Assembly: GCA_015680685.1 (NCBI GenBank)
Contig: MNCI01014407.1
Coordinates: forward strand, 315,361-379,360
From: Gnetum montanum
Lineage: Eukaryota > Streptophyta > Gnetopsida > Gnetales > Gnetaceae
Direction: 5' to 3'
DNA: 64,000 nt
A model generated the notes under the pieces. That model did no database searches. It had not been told where the DNA came from and worked only from the letters and a program-made list of their open reading frames with translations. Shown piece after piece: positions 24,642 to 36,349 of the stretch; the stretch's first letter is position 1, and the number at the start of each line of letters is the position of its first letter. Made by a program: the position numbers and the translations under genes.

Positions 24642-26434
24642 TGTAGCGACCAAAAACATCGGTAGCTGGAAGAATGCTGGGGGTCGACGGATGTGACAAT
24701 TCCAACCCCATATCCATGGGAGGCCAGTGATAGGTGTGTGCTAACATGGGGTGCCTTGAACGGTCTAGTCGATCAAACAGGGACTTACATCGGCGTCAAT
24801 ATAGCCTTTTGCAACATAAATTGTGTGAATTGCAAGATAATGCTTATGGGTAGATAAAGTGAGGGAAAAACTGTAAAAGAAAATGCAATAGTAATGCGAA
24901 ATAATGCTTCAAGGTGAATAAAACAGAAATGCGACAATAATATGAAATGATGTTGAATAAAAAAAATAGAAAATAATGCAAGAAAGCTAGATAGTAAATG
25001 AGAGGTAAAGTAAGATATGGTTAGAAACATGCACTACTCCAAAGCTATAAATTCATTTGGTCAGGGTGGATACAATTGACTGCATAGCGTTACAAAGTGC
25101 AGAAGTCCCGAGAGTAATCGAGGCATGCCAGGAAATAAAAAGAGCTATGTGCTTGGATGTGGACTTCACTTACAAACAATGCAGGACTCTACCAAGGTGG
25201 TAGAATGAAGACGGGGACCTTACGCCAGCCAAGAGAGGCTTTCCATTTATAGTGTTAAACAGATGAGTTTGATTATTACAATGCCAGTGAGGAGGGGATC
25301 TTTGTTTTAGAGCTCCGAAGTTCCACTACTTGGAAGTTGTTTGCTTTCAGAAGGACGCGAACTCTTTTTGAAATTTCCAACTTTACAAATTGCTAGCTTT
25401 TTGCCAAATTGTAGGTATCTTTTTTTAGCAAAAAATCGTAGACCTATTGTATGCTGTTTGCTGGGATATTTATAAGGCTGAAGGTAAGCAAAAAGGATCA
25501 TTTGAATGCTATGTGTCGCAGACTTATGTTACCTTACTAGTGTTACTCGAGCCATCTGAGACTGTTGGGCTTATAAGACCATTGCGATGTGAGCCTACCA
25601 TGCAATAACTATGATCCTACTATGCCGCAACTACGCTGTCAGCATTTAGAGACATGTGCCAACGGTCCGATAGGGTGGAGTGCATTAATGTCACACAACC
25701 ACCCGTATGCCACACTATGCTTTAAGACGTGGCTTACTTGGCATGGCGTAGCACCTTGCCATCCATCCTACCATATGTCACATACTTGCTATACTATGCT
25801 ACACTACGTAGCATAGCAACTGGCCTTAATCGTGACAATTTTGCTGATTTGCAACCCGTTCTCCTACAATGCCAGTTTTGTGAACTTTGCTGATTCCACC
25901 TTTTAAACTACCTTCTGTCCCTTCCATAGGATTGTTATGCCTTACTACACCATGTAGCTCAGTGTAGCATAGCAGCAGACATGGTCTGCCGCTTCCTGAC
26001 GAAAAGGGATATCACTGCAAAACTCGAAGTTGGGCGAGGGGAGTGGGTAGTGAATTCATTTCTATGCTACGCTGTGTGACATTGCGTAGCGTAGCACTTC
26101 ATTCCGCCATCATTTTCTGAAGCTTGCTATGCTACATAGCATAGCGTAGCATAGCAAGCTTCGTGACTTAGAAAACTTGCCAAATTGTTTCTTGTGCACC
26201 TAGGATGTTGCCGTCGATTTTGCACACTATTTCTAAGTAGGTTGTCATCTATTCAAGCTACTTTGATAAGCAGGTAGGGTGGTACAGAACCTATCCATGC
26301 TCGAAGTAGAAAATTTGCCGAACTGGCCAACCTGGACTTAGAATGTTCTTCTTCCGATGAACTGCCATAGTGTTGTGTAGACTGCAAGAGCCTGGTGAGG
26401 CCAAGATGACCCCGCATTTTTTAGGGTGTTTCAT
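24642..26434 (-). repeat. Element C 3' LTR
   Basis: 1793 bp, partner of 58687-60497. U3 palindromes near 25785-25820, 25936-25975, 26065-26095 and 26124-26160. TATA on the minus strand near 25463-25471. Plus frame 25589-25816 is incidental. Confidence 0.93.
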
Positions 26435-26499
26435 TGGCCCCTCTTTGTTAACGTCTAGAGAACAAGCTCGATGGACATCAACAAAAAATATGAAACACC
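26426..26499 (-). promoter_or_regulatory. Element C polypurine tract and stem-loop
   Basis: PPT complement TTGGCCCCTCTTTG at 26435-26448. The outer stem GGTGTTTCAT pairs with ATGAAACACC. The inner stem TTTGTTAACGTC pairs imperfectly with GACATCAACAAA. Confidence 0.72.
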
Positions 26500-27436
26500 G
26501 CAGCAGGTGAAATGTTAAGGTTGTCTCTTGGTGAGTGCTGGGATGTCTCTTGGTCGTGCTTGAGAGTGTTGCATTGGTTTTGCGGAGGTTAAGGCAAAGA
26601 GCAGAGATGATGTTTATCTGAGTCCCTCGTCGGAGTGCTCTGAGGGGCTCGTTTGCATTTTCATTTCTAGCTGACACTATTCTTCAACCTCCTGTAGGTA
26701 GGTGTCTCCTCTGCAGGATGAGTTGCATTACATCCATGGAGGGCTCTAACTTGCCTACTGAAGCCTTCCGCACAGTGAGATGTGTTACGCACGTGCCGAA
26801 ATTTGCACTCTCAAACAACCATGTTAGTCGAGGCACTTACTTTGCGATGCTATAGCCTTTACTGTTGTATGGGGATGCGTCTATGGGGACAATGTCTTAT
26901 GGGCTGTTGGCATTGTTGTTACTCTTAGGCACCGTTGCTAGTGTGAGATGCCCAAAGCAGGGACACCAACAACGGTCCTGGCAGCACCGATCGTGGGGGG
27001 AGCTAGTCCCCAAGGCACTAGGGGTGCGGATGCACTGGAATCCTCGCCAAAGAAATGTGTGCTTAGTTTAGCTATGAGATTAGCTACCACATAGCTAAAC
27101 ATTGAACGAGCTGAAACCTTGGTGGGGAACTGAAGTGCAACAGTATTGTGGTTAGGCTACAATACTGTCAGCACCCCAGAAGCAGGAACGGGCCTAGGAA
27201 CTACCGTTAAGGCCATGGGCCATGGCGATGGTAAGTTCGAAGGGCCCGTATGGCATCGTACGATGTCTTCAAAGGGTCAGCATGACACTGAAGGTGGTGG
27301 CACGTATGCCCCAGACCGTTTTCTCCTTGCATCGAGAACTACGTCCTGGAGCGATGACGTCCCACCTATGCACCAGTATCATGTCTCTTCATTCGACGTG
27401 TATCTGTTGGTGGTGCATGTTGAGGGTGTGACACGA
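26500..27436 (-). other. Element C 3' untranslated region
   Basis: Noncoding. A CCCTCGTCGGAGTGCTCTGAGGGG hairpin (about 26622-26646) corresponds to the B hairpin. The overlapping frames 26865-27442 have no recognisable domain. Confidence 0.55.
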
Positions 27437-27722
27437 ACCTAGTTTAAGGTCTTGGTAGACCGTGTGCTAGTTTAAGGTCCTAGCAAACCACTGTGCTGGT
27501 TTAAGATCCCAACAAACCGTACATGCCAATTTTACATCATAGCGGATGCGCAATGTTAGTTTATAGTCATAGTGGACTAACAGTGCCAGTTTCACGTCGT
27601 GGCAAACGGTTATTGCTAGTGTATCGTTGTAGCGGATGCTGCTAAGTGCTGTTAGTTTATCGTCATTACAAACGCTGCCTGGTGTGATTGCCAGTTTATC
27701 ATCGTAGCAGACAGTGCATGTT
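27437..27722. repeat. Mini-hairpin tandem array C1
   Basis: About eight units. Read on the minus strand they give repeated (Y/H)D(D/V)KLA-like words (27467-27730), a by-product of the repeat unit. Confidence 0.75.
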
Positions 27723-27736
27723 GTTGTCATTGCTCC

Positions 27737-30700
27737 TCAAACGTAGTACGGATTGAGGTACATGTGGTTCATCGAGTTGGCAAACTCGTTGTTGTCCATG
27801 TCTACCAGTTTGAAGGCTCCATTTCTGAAGGCTTTAGTGACCACATAAGGACCTTCCCAGTTGGCTGAGAACTTACTTACGTTCTCATAGAAGGCCTTGA
27901 GGATGAGGTCTCCCTTCTACACTGGCCATCGATGCGAGTCTGCATGATGCTTCTGCTGTTGTTTGTTCTAATAGTGCTCGATTTGTTTCAGTGTTTGAAC
28001 ACGTTCCTCCTCCATCAAGTCGAGGTCGATTGTTCATGATTCATTATTTTGGGCTTCGCTCACGACATCAGACAGGATCATCCAAAGTGAGGGTACCTAC
28101 AACTCAAGAGGCAACACAGCTTCAGATTCATAAACGAGACTGTAAAGGATCTTACTTGTCATAGTTCTGCAAGTCGTTCGATAGGCCCAGAGGATGTAGA
28201 GTATTTTCTTGTGCCACCGCCTCTTACTGTTGTTAAGCATCCGCTTCAGCAAGTTGATGATGGACTTATTTGTAGCCTCTACCTGCCCGTATTCCTGTGG
28301 ATAATAAGGGGAAGAAAATGATTGTTTAATGCCTAGGTTGCTATAGAAGGCCCATGTTTCCTTACTGCTGAACTGTGGTCCATTGTCGGTCACAATATCC
28401 ATCAAAAGCCCAAACCTGGTTACGATGTTATCGAGGATGAAATGGTAGATTTGCTGAGATGTTGTTTTCCTCAGGGGAATAGCTTCCACTCACTTAGTAA
28501 AATACTCTGTGGTAGTGATAATGAAGCTATGCCTTGCGGAGGACTTAGGCGTGATAGACCCTATGAGGTCTAGTCTCCATCATTGGAAGGGCCACGTAAT
28601 TTGTTTTGGGTGCAGATATGTAGGTGCTATGTGTATGAGATTTGCATATCTCTGGCATGTGTCACATGTCTTGACTTTTGACAGGCAGTCATGCTCCATG
28701 TAGGGCCAATAATACCCTAGCCGTCTGATTTTCGTAGCCATAGCCCGGGGTGCTATGTGTCCACCGCATAGCCCTTCATGAACCTCATTAACTACCTTTT
28801 GTGCCTACTCACCACCCATACATGCCAGTAATATCCCATCGTAGGATCACCAGCATAGGACGTCATTTCCCATGAGCACATATTTTCGAGCGTGCTTGTG
28901 GATTGCATCTCTCTAAGCTGATGTCAATCCACCTAGGGGTTTGTCATGCTATAAATATGCTTTAATCTTATTGTACCACTCCGGGGTGTCTGCAGCGTCA
29001 ACAGACGCCATGTGTTCCACCTAAGTGATAGGCTCTACACATTCTATTATCACAGTTGGAAGGTTTGCTAAGGAATGCGATGGGATGTTTAACACGAGTG
29101 TAGCTAAGGTGTTTGCTATGGTATTCTCGTTGCATGGCACATGTTGCACATCAGTGGTTACGAATTGCTTCAATAAAACTTTTGCTAGGTCACAGTAGGG
29201 TTGCAAATGTATATCCTTGTAGGCGTAGACTTCGGTGATTTGATTCATGACTAGTTGTGAATCTCCTCGAATCGCCAGGTGTTGTACATGCAGCGCATAG
29301 GTACTTAAGAGGCCTCTGAGTAGCCCCTCATATTCTGCCACGTTGTTGGTAGTTCCTTTCCACCTTTTTGTATTTTTCCTCATATGCTATTAATGCATGG
29401 CTTAGGTAATACACTAGTATCTCAGAGCCATCATCCTACTTCTAGCATAGCAGTGCTGCTATGGATGCGTCAGAGGTGGCAAGGTATATGGAGAAAGGCT
29501 TGTCCCTTTGTAGTGGATGCACCATTGGAAGGTGCGAGAGCTCCTTCTTTAGGTTTTCGAAGGCTTGTTGACATTGGGTTGTCCACTCGAAGTCAACCCC
29601 CTTCTTCAGAAGATGTTGCATGAGGTGTAACTTGTTGGTCAACCTTGTTATAAACCTTTGAATGAATTGCACTCTACCTTGTAAACTGCATAACTCCTTC
29701 AGGTTTGTGGGAGGTGCTAGGTTGACGATGGCCTTAACTTTGTCTAGGTCCACTCGTATCCCGGCCTCCAATACATACAAACCCTAACATGCATCTGATT
29801 TTTACTCCAAAGACGCACTTCTTAGGATTAAGATGCAAATCATGCCTTTGACAACACTTGAGGACTAACTCTAGATTGCGTGGGTGATGGGCTGCCTCTT
29901 TGGATTTAACCGCTATATCATCCACGTAATCATTTAATGTTTCTACGATGTAGTCATTGAAAATGTAGGTTGCTCTAGCATTCTTAAGCCTGAAGGGCAT
30001 CATGGTATAGTAGAAGGTTCCCCATGGAGTCATGAAGGTTGTTGATAGCCGGTGCTGTGGGTTGATGTGGATTTGGTTGTATCCAGAGAAGCCATCCATG
30101 AAGGATAGCAAAGCATGACCATTCGTGGTGTCGATGAGTTGATCGATTCTCAAGAGTAGAAAGTTGTCTTTGATCGTTGCCTTGTTCAAGTCTTGGAAGT
30201 CTATACATATTCGTATCCCTCCTATTTTGTTTGAAATCACAACGATGTTGGACACCCACTCTAAATAGTCGACTACACAGATGAAACCTACTTGGTACAA
30301 CTTAGTGATTGCATCCCTCACTGCTAGCGTGATTTCTGTCTTGATCTTACATGCCTTTTGCTTGACTACCCTTACGTGGGGGTCTAGGATGATGTTATGC
30401 TGAATCAGCCATGGATCCAGACCTAGCATGTCACTGTATGACCATGCAAAGACATCAACGTGCTCTTGCAAAGTTTTAACTATGCCTTCATGTATTTGTG
30501 TGTCTAGAAGGGAGCTAAGTCTTAATGTCTTTACCTCCCCTTTTGATGTGGTCATAGATATCTCAACAAGAGGATCCTCAGTTACATCCCTGGCCTCTAA
30601 ATCTAGGGCATGGACCAAGTGTTTGGGCTAATCTGGGGGTGCTTCTAAGGTTGCTATAGTGTTAATCGTAGTCGACCCCCAATCTATCGTGTCGGGGTTC

Positions 30701-30771
30701 AACTATCTCGTGAGCTTGCCTTGTGGCCCTGCTAATATTAGAGGCATGGAAAGGGCACGACGGGTTTCCAT
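27737..30771 (-). pseudogene. Element C RT-RNase H-RNase H-integrase (broken)
   Basis: From 30771 (METRRALS...) to the stop at 27737. RT at 30618-29734 keeps MLGLDPWLIQHN, DFQDLNKATIKDNF, SFMDGFSGYNQIHINP and an intact YVDD box (DYVDDIAVKS). An in-frame deletion has removed part of the segment before 'IFNDYIV'. The RT-linked RNase H begins near 29560. The second RNase H is at 29383-29021 (RGDSQLVMNQI, NENTIANTLA). Integrase is at about 28960-27737 (GYYWPYMEHDCL-like near 28700, SSPYYPQEYGQVEATNKS at 28300, tail NHMYLNPYYV). Frameshifts and stops are present. Confidence 0.87.
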
Positions 30772-30899
30772 CTCTTGCTTGACCCTCCATCATAAGATGA
30801 GAGCCTGGGTGAGGGTCATCAGAAATTGTATGAAACGTAAATTTGCAAAGCAACACCAAGATGCGACTTGCTAAGTAAAGGTGATGTAAAGACTGAGAA

Positions 30900-31325
30900 C
30901 TTGCTAGTTTAAGGTCGTGACAGACCGCCAAGGCACAAGAGTCTAAACTTATTTAAGATATGGACATTGTTGATGTAAAGTGCAAAGCTATGTCACCATT
31001 GATATATGAATGTCAAACCACTAGTTTAGTGTCATTTCGGACTACCATATTGCGACATGTAAAACCTTGATAAATAATGATAAAAAGAATGAAATTGCGA
31101 GTACAAGGTGTATCGAACTGCCAGTGTAGGAATGAAGACATGAAACTATTGGGAAATATGCTATCGCCTATGTCGAGGCGTGCTAGGTGACTGCCGATGT
31201 AAAAAACGTAGTTAGTTTAACGTCATTATGGACTTTGATCGTTACGAGTTGAAATTACTGTTTTGGGTCCTAAGAAGTATAACCATGCTAGGTTTGTTAG
31301 TTTAAGGTCTTTCTGGACTTTTAAT
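30900..31325. repeat. Mini-hairpin units C2 (sparse)
   Basis: Four or five scattered units (for example CTAGTTTAAGGTCGTGACAGACC at 30904, GTCATTTCGGAC near 31030, GTCATTATGGAC near 31213). They lie between RT and the plus-strand gene's promoter. Confidence 0.6.
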
Positions 31326-31505
31326 CAAAAATAAATATTATTATATTATTTTTTTCTTTCGAGAAGGTGAGTAATTAACCTGAAGCATGCCAAGGTTTAA
31401 ATGCTAATAGTGTTGTGATGTCGTGGCAAGCATGCTACGCTGCACGTTGTGCCCTCCATTAATCGGAGAGAGAGAAAGAAAGTTTCCTCATTTTTCTACT
31501 ACTAC

Positions 31506-31516
31506 CATAAATAGGG
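31506..31516 (+). promoter_or_regulatory. TATA-like box of the plus-strand gene in element C
   Basis: CATAAATAGGG, 159 bp before the ATG at 31665. One change from the TATAAATAGGG of A and B. Confidence 0.6.
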
Positions 31517-31664
31517 ATTGAATCCTGGTAATTTTGTCATTTTCACCCTAAAAGCACATAATCCTTATCGGAGCACTCAATGATTTTGGCACATGGAGCA
31601 ACTGTGTTAACCAATTAGTGAGGCAAATTTCTAAAGCGAAGGTCGTAAATCTGCAAGCAAGGCT

Positions 31665-34600
31665 ATGGCTCCTAAGACTCAATTGGTGCTTACAAAGGTC
31701 GGGGAGGTGAAGAAGACTCTGAGGCATGGACCGCAAGTGCACATTCTGATGCTAGAGAGCACACCGTTGGCTCAGTGAGTTTTTATGTCTCCTCTATCCT
31801 TTTCTCCTTGCACCCACTACTACTTCCTGCCCTGGTTTTGCATCTCATTTTTTTTGCTATTTGTATTTTTTGCAGCTGTATTGTTTTAGCTTTTGTGTTG
31901 CCTCGGCCTCTTTTTCCTTTTGGTTGTGGCTATTGTGCAAGGGTTTCGTGGTGATTACATGCAAGGTTGTTACTGCTACCACGGTTGTCGTGACTACAGG
32001 GCTAGGGCATTTTAATTTGCTTGACCTTGTCGTGTCGTGATGTAAAACCCTTGGGAGGGTTTGGTTATGTGTGACGTAGCACCATGGCATGTGTTTTTGT
32101 TTGAGCATGTTATTGGTTATTTTGCTGCTACGCTAAGTTACTTGCATGTTCTTGCTACGCTAGGCTTTCGCATCTTTGTTACGCTATGTGTAGACAAGGG
32201 GCTATGTTATGCTACATTTATGGCCAGCTAAGCGCTGCTATGTTGCGCATGTATTGTGTTCATATTTGGTGTCAATATTTGCTGGTTGTGTCATGCAGGG
32301 TAGGGCCAAGGTCTAGGCTAATCATTTTGGACCTTGAAGGGGTCCTATGTCACATAGGTAGACCTATGGCCAACGTTCCCTGTCCCCCGATATGTTTGGG
32401 AGAGCGAGCAGCTTGGTTTAGGGATGGGGTGCGAGACTTCCTGCAATTCCTTCTCAACCATTTTAGTCTCATAGTTTGGTCTTCCTTAGATGAGATGCAA
32501 GTGTTCAACATAATAGAGGCCATGTTACCAGGAACAAATCGGGGCATCTTGAGATACCTTTCTGACAATGCAACCACAAGCCAGCCGGGAGGAGGGTCTA
32601 CCCAACACTCCACAAGGTTGAGGTGCTTGGCCTAGATCTGGGATATGTCAAAATACTAGTGTTATCATCTGTACAACACATTGTACCTCATGCACCACGT
32701 GGCGATGTACTTTTAGAACCCACAAGGGATTGTCTACTATGTTGATGAGTGAGTTTCGCATCTTTACTTTGCTTGGTTGTGCAATGCCAGCCATACTTGG
32801 CCAAGTGTTGATAGTGTGTGCTTATCACCAGGTTCTGTCTTGATGATGGGAGGGTTCATGACCAGCTGGGTGAGTTGGCCATAGCACAACTAGCCCTACA
32901 GGAATTTTTCTCTATCAAGAGGCTGTGGGTCAGCGTGATTGCTCATTGTGGGGAGGGATACTATTCCTACCTACGCACGCTCGCCTCTTTCTATAGTCAT
33001 TTCAGGATGAAGGATTGGCTAGACAAGGAGTGGAGAGAACCTTTTAAGCAAGTCACACTCAAAGTGGTCCAGGTGGCTGAACTTCCACTATTCCCCTCAC
33101 CATATAGACCTGGTGGGTTAACAGGCGGGTGCCATGAGCTCAAGTTTTTTCATAGTTTCTTCTTTTTTTGTGCTAAGCATATTTTGTAATCATTGCTACA
33201 GGAGCAAAGAAGCCTTGTGAGGTGACGATGGTAACTACTAGAAGGCAATGGAGAGAAATCTACTTCAAATATGGTGAAGTAGCGGCGAGCTAGAGCTGGT
33301 TAGAGTGAGGGGCTTTGGGCTCCTTGCTTAAGAAAATTCAAATGGCTGGGCTTATGGATTTGTTCATGGCTCCAAATCCGAGCGTCCTTGCCGTTGAGAT
33401 GCTTTCTTTGATCAATTCCTTCTCAGGGCAGGCAAGCCATTTTCGTACGTATGTGCGGGATGTGCAGGTGGTCATTGACATCAATGACCATCTATTTGTA
33501 GATTTTCTTGGTGTCCCTACTGATGGTACCGACGTGATGTCAAAGGGCAAGCAGGAGTTGACCCTCCAGAAGCATCATATCGAGGAGTGGCTGAGGCTCA
33601 CTGAGGAGCGAAAGGGATTCCCTATAGACAAGCTTAAGGAAGGTCCTGCCATGGGGATATACCTAGCTTTTTGTGCCCATGCATTCTCTCAACTGCTCAC
33701 CCAAGGGAAGGTCTTGGGCCTTAAGCAGACTTGGGTAATGTGGGAAGTCATGGAGAAGGGGGCCCGTTACAACTAGGTCAAATTCTTATGTAGTGGTTTG
33801 CAGGCCGAGATTTTGGAACTCCATGAGCAAACGGAGTCCTATTCTAACATACACTATGCTTTCTACATAGGTTGTTTAAGGTGCTTTGCAGAGTTCCTAG
33901 TGGTCCAGGAGCACAGGGTCTGGTCCGAGCTAGATCGTGACCAGATTCCTAAGCCATGGATTCAACAAGTCCTTCAGACTATGCAAGCCTAGGACCCCCC
34001 AAAGATGGTGGGGGAGTCGTTATCCATAACAACTAAAGGTCTAGCAGTTTGTAGCACTTGCGGCTTGGACAGCATAGGGGAGACCCCCCTGCCATAATCA
34101 GCAACATGACACAGGGTCAACGTCTCATAGTTGAGACTGTGCCTATGGAGTTATGAAGAAAGAGACCTCCCCTAGCCAGGGAAAGCCTTCATGAAGAGGA
34201 GGGACGAAGACTACAATTCAAGTTGCAACGAATGCAATCCCCCATTGGTGAGCATATTTACTTTGCCATTGCCTACTATTCTATGCTTTGTTAGGCAGTG
34301 CATTGTAGCGCGGTATTAGTTTTGAGTTATCCTATTTCGATTTGATGTGTGTATGCCCTTTTGTGGGCAACAGAAGAAGAAGACGAAGAAGAAGGCGACG
34401 AGGAAGTGTCAACCCTCAGAACGGGGGTGACAAATAAAGACGTGGGGACCCCCGCTTTGGAACAAAGGGCCCCGATTAGGAATAATGGAGCTCTTGTCTC
34501 TAGGACAGGGGCTCTTGCTATTAGGGAGCCTCTTCCTACCAACGAAAAGGTGCCTCCCTGAAATAAAAAATATGCTGCTCTCCTGAAAGGAAAAGCACCA

Positions 34601-35997
34601 GCACATGAGGTAGGGGCTTTAATGGACTTGGCCAGGCTTTCTACCGAACCTACCACAATCGTCTTGCACCGGCAAGAAACAAGATAGTAGCCAGATGCTG
34701 GTGAGTTTAGGCTTTGCGTGTGCCTTACCATAGTGCATTTTAGCCATTTTTGACATGTTTAATCATGTAACAGGTGCTACTACTAATGTCTCAGGACCTC
34801 CTCCGCCCCGTACGGATTCATGGGCTGAAGTCCCTGACAAGGTTACGTTTGTTCAGGGACTTGTTGATGACATGATCAAATACCTTCAGCAGGCGGACCC
34901 CCATGCGGGTAAGTAGGAGTGTTAACTATCCTTATGTTGCTATGTTGAAGCTCTCGAGCATGTTGATTATGTTATGTTAACATGATTACTATGCTTTCTA
35001 CGCTGAACATCCTCTCGATTCAAGTGGGACCCAACACGACCTATGGAGATTGGCGCGGTGCCCACACTCTCGCCTTATGTGATCGAAGTGTCTTGTCGTA
35101 TATTTGACAAGGCTTAAAAATGTGTCGTACACTCGATGTGCTCTCTATGGGAATGTAGACATACCAACGAGGACCTATGGAAACAGGTCCAAAGGGATGA
35201 GCAGAGAGAGGCTGAACTAGTTGCCGAGGTAGAGAACCTCAGGTCAAGGATCAATTTCCTCATAAACCATAATCCTGACCCTGTTGATTTGCAAAGGGCT
35301 GTAGATGACTACGCTAGGTTTTGGACTGTATTTTATCAAAATGTTGAGTCCACCCACGAAATAATTGAACAGTAGATGCAGATGGACCTGCTAGCCCAGA
35401 AGTGCCAAGATATGAAGGACATCTGCACCAAGGTCTTCGAATGGGGGAAAGCCCAGAGGGAAAACCCATCGAAGGTTGTATAAAGACGCTGTTGTGGAGG
35501 CATTCTTGTATGAAACATTTGTGAAGGCCATCGGCGCTTCTAAGGCCTATGCCAAGTTTAAAAAATAGGTGAAGGTCACAGAATCTCCAGACTTGAGGGT
35601 GACCCTTCCTATAGGAGAGACCGCAACTGCCTTCCTTTCCTGGACGACCTTGGAAAGGGAGAAAGTTGCTGTTGTGAATGTCGAGCCTAGTGGCAGACAT
35701 TGGATGGACATTCCGATGGAGGAGATTGGATGTCATCTCAGGCTCGGTCTAGACTAGATACCTCTTGAGACTGATGTAGAGTCCCCTTAGGTTAATACTA
35801 CGCTACAGCTAGCGTTTATCACATTTGTTGCCTTAGCTAACTACTTTATTTTTGGGATATAGGCTCCCAACGAAGGTGTGAGACCCATGGAGGGAGGAAA
35901 TGAAGACACGATGGGGGGCAACATAGGGGCAGGTGATGCACAAGTAGATGAAGTAGGGGCAAAAGGCGAAGGCAATGTGAATGGGGATACCCTATGA
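31665..35997 (+). pseudogene. Element C plus-strand multi-exon gene
   Basis: Proposed exons with GT-AG borders: 31665-31774 (MAPKTQLVL...), 32299-32748, 32832-33112, 33202-34257, 34374-34700, 34774-34908, about 35025-35790, 35873-35997 (stop TGA). The phases join correctly from exon 1 through exon 6. Exon 2 gives LIILDLEGVLCHIG, GVRDFLQFLLNHFSLIVWSS and YHLYNTL: an FCP1/NIF-like HAD domain with the second Asp changed to Glu and the later DD pair absent. Exon 4 carries the large helical domain (MLSLINSFSGQ, VVIDINDHLFVDFLGVPTDG, EEWLRL, LRCFAEFLVVQ). Exon 5 is acidic. Exon 7 has a CSLWE motif and heptad-rich helices. In-frame stops, nearly all TAG, number about ten. The promoter is its own and lies inside the retrotransposon. 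Confidence 0.65.
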
Positions 35998-36149
35998 TAG
36001 CAACGGACCCCTCTTTCAAGATTTTAAAATTTTGAACATTTTACAAATACTGCCAATAGGCAAAAATTTTGCATGGAATGAAAAACTTCAGAAAGGAAAC
36101 TAGTTTTGTATTAACTTATTTGTTATGTAAAGTTTTCATGCTCTCGTAT

Positions 36150-36265
36150 GCTAGTTCTAGGCCATTTCGAACTGTTCCTAGTTTTAGGCCATTTGGGGCC
36201 ATTGCATAATAAGTAAAGTGAAAGGAGATAATGCTAGTTTTAGGCCACTTTGGGCCATTGGCATA
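36150..36265. repeat. Mini-hairpin array C3 (short)
   Basis: Three units: GGCCATTTCGAAC, GGCCATTTGGGGCC and GGCCACTTTGGGCC. Same place as A3 and D3. Confidence 0.65.
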
Positions 36266-36349
36266 GCATGCCGAAAGGATGGCACATTGACAAGACAAGG
36301 AAATGGCAAATATGCAAAGATAGCAACCAGGTGGGAGGTCGTAAGGTTG

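Noticed and set aside
27146-27442. 98-codon plus-strand frame in C's 3' UTR
   Set aside because: No domain, and no equivalent in A, B or D.
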